Source of the DNA: Xiphias gladius
Lineage: Eukaryota > Chordata > Actinopteri > Istiophoriformes > Xiphiidae
NCBI RefSeq assembly: GCF_016859285.1
Contig: NC_053418.1
Span: forward strand, 19,865,329-19,929,328
DNA length: 64,000 nucleotides
Direction: 5' to 3'
The position numbers were made by a program, and so were the translations under genes. Under the pieces are notes generated by a model that was given only the letters and a program-made list of their open reading frames with translations, was not told the DNA's origin and made no database searches. This document shows, piece by piece, positions 62,202 to 64,000 of this stretch (position 1 is the stretch's first letter; every line of letters begins with the position of its first letter).

Positions 62202-64000
62202 CTGGTAAAGTGGAGAGAGGAAGACAGTTAATCTATCATGAAGGCACTTCCTGGACGATTTATTATCAAGAACTGAAACAATGTTGAGTAATAAGATAGT
62301 ATAAATCTTCGTGGCAGTGTGGGTACGCTTTGGTCTACTGCCTCTCACAGTCTTCTTGTGAAAAACAAAGTATCCTTTGGTGTCTATGTTAAAGGTCTGA
62401 CCCCGGAGCATGCAGGACCCGAACGCATTAAGTCCACATTCCAAAGATAGAGTTACAATCTTAAAGAGAGAGAGAGAGAGCGCAACACTGCCTATGTCGC
62501 TTGTGTATTTTTAGCCCCAGACTGGAGACAAATATGTTACAACAGGCTTGGCCTTGATCACAGACATTCAGCCACAAGAAATGATAAAGATACTTGTCTC
62601 ATATGAGTACTTTATATGTATCAATGTGTCTTTTCCCAATTCATTAAAAGATAGAGAAAGATAAAAGGAGTTCAGTCACACCTGCACTGCAGTTAACCAA
62701 AAACAACACTACCTATTAAAGTATATAGGTTTATGGGCAACTACATGAGGCATCAACTTCCTCCTCCACATCCTGTTGCATGTGCTACCCTCTTGATAAA
62801 AGCTCTGACTCCCGTTTCATGTTCGTCTTTGATTCTTACTCTGCCACATCTAAATAAAATTTCCCCTTCACTTACAAATCAAATCCTGCACTAACACCTG
62901 TAACAGCAGATAATACCGGCGCATAATCCACTATCTCCTCAGCTGTATATCTACTATATGAATTTAGCCGCTCCAATCATTTTGTTAAAGGTTTAAAAAC
63001 TACTTTAGCCTGTCTGAATGTGCTTTGGCTTTGTGTATAAGAGAACATTACTGACTAGGGTTTTGTGCTACACCTAGGCTCATGATGTCTGCTGGAATGA
63101 ATATGAATGTGGACAGTCTGAGTCTAGCCTCAGGCACCCTCCCTTTCATACTCACACTCAGTGTGCTCACATTGCAACTGTTAACACACCCTGGCTTCTG
63201 TTCTCCAAAGACAACTCATCTGTCATTATGTAATCTCACATAGACCTCTCTCATGTCACGGTAAGAGGGTCTGCAGCAGATCATGTCTGAGAAAGAAGAA
63301 TAAAAAGGACCCTGTCAACAAGATGATTCGTGCCTTTTTATATAATATCCCACTGGATTCAAATTTATTGTAACATAAAATCAAAACTTAAATTTTTCGT
63401 ACCTTGCCTTACCATGCTTTGTCTTCAAATGTTTGTTACCTTACTTAGTGGAAAAAATTTGCCAAAAACATAAAGCTTTAAAACAGACTCAAGATACCAA
63501 ATCACTAGTTACTTCCACAACAGTAAACAACTGAGCATCAGTACAGAAATCTGCCCAAATAAAAATAAAAAAAATTATTTTAACGATGCCCATAATCAAC
63601 AGCAGCACTGCTACACCTTTGTTACTGCCTTTCAGTAAAAGCTTTTGCAGAGCACTATCCATGCGTCACAGGTGTGTCTTTGACGTGTGACATGTTATTA
63701 GATATTGTGTAAAAAAGGGAAAAAAATTACAATACAGTACCAAAAAACAGATAAGAGATTGAGAAACTGACCAAAAAGTTGAGAAACTTAATGGATACAC
63801 CGAGGCGGCAGTGTTAAAATCAGAAAACCAATCCAATCAACCAGCAGTAAGACCTATCATGCTAACCTTTATGATAAAGACTGACCAAACTGGTGGCAAA
63901 ACGTGGAGATGATGAGCCAATAAACTCTAACCAACTGAGTCAATGGCAATTTGACAGGCAAAATGTATGTTTTGAAAACACAGCGTTCAGAGTAAGAACT
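62202..64000. other. gpat4: Right edge: probable gpat4 intron
   Basis: The exon ending at 62201 begins in mid-codon after a clear acceptor, so gpat4 must continue, but no further exon was recognised here. Contents are AT-rich with a short (GA)n tract at 62464-62480. The remaining open frames carry no recognised motif. Confidence 0.55.

Overview
This is nuclear DNA from a ray-finned fish, most likely a compact-genome percomorph teleost. Genes are split into small exons with GT-AG introns, long (CA)n/(GT)n microsatellites are frequent, a Tc1-type transposon relic and fish-type dispersed repeats are present, and the proteins are vertebrate orthologues. No operons, rRNA, tRNA or CRISPR arrays were seen. 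Most long open frames are microsatellite translations or chance. Gene models were built by reading exons on both strands and checking that splice phases join; no alignment was run.

Layout. (1) 1-13 kb, minus strand: sorbs3 (vinexin). Eighteen exons encode a SoHo domain and three SH3 domains, and the stop is at 1954-1956. The initiator exon was not found. A Tc1-like transposase relic lies at the left edge. (2) 13-26 kb: repeat-rich, with no confident gene. It holds a decayed Neuralized-domain fragment near 24.9 kb and a weak candidate transcript near 22 kb. (3) 26.4-28.8 kb, minus: a four-exon neurl3-like E3 ligase (one NHR domain plus a RING). (4) 31.6-33.9 kb, plus: nkx6.3, a three-exon homeobox gene. 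(5) 37.8-54.4 kb, minus: a 15-exon type I inositol polyphosphate 5-phosphatase (INPP5A-like), tail to tail with nkx6.3, with a CpG-rich promoter at its 5' end. One coding exon lies in an almost perfect 0.8 kb tandem duplication. The C-terminus lacks the mammalian CaaX box, and an open frame continues beyond an in-frame TGA. (6) 58-62.2 kb, minus: the C-terminal half of gpat4, whose 5' exons were not seen before the right edge. One of its exons also lies in a tandem duplication, and the second copy is frameshifted.

How the genes relate. They are not a pathway; they form a conserved vertebrate linkage group. NKX6-3 and GPAT4 are neighbours on human 8p11 and SORBS3 is on 8p21. The paralogues NKX6-1/GPAT3/SORBS2 lie on 4q and NKX6-2/INPP5A/SORBS1/NEURL1 on 10q. 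The window therefore looks like one member of a whole-genome-duplication paralogon that still carries an INPP5A-type gene beside its Nkx6 gene, which mammals lack at NKX6-3. The two local duplications and the TGA-interrupted frame are the points most worth checking; sequencing or assembly error could explain each of them.
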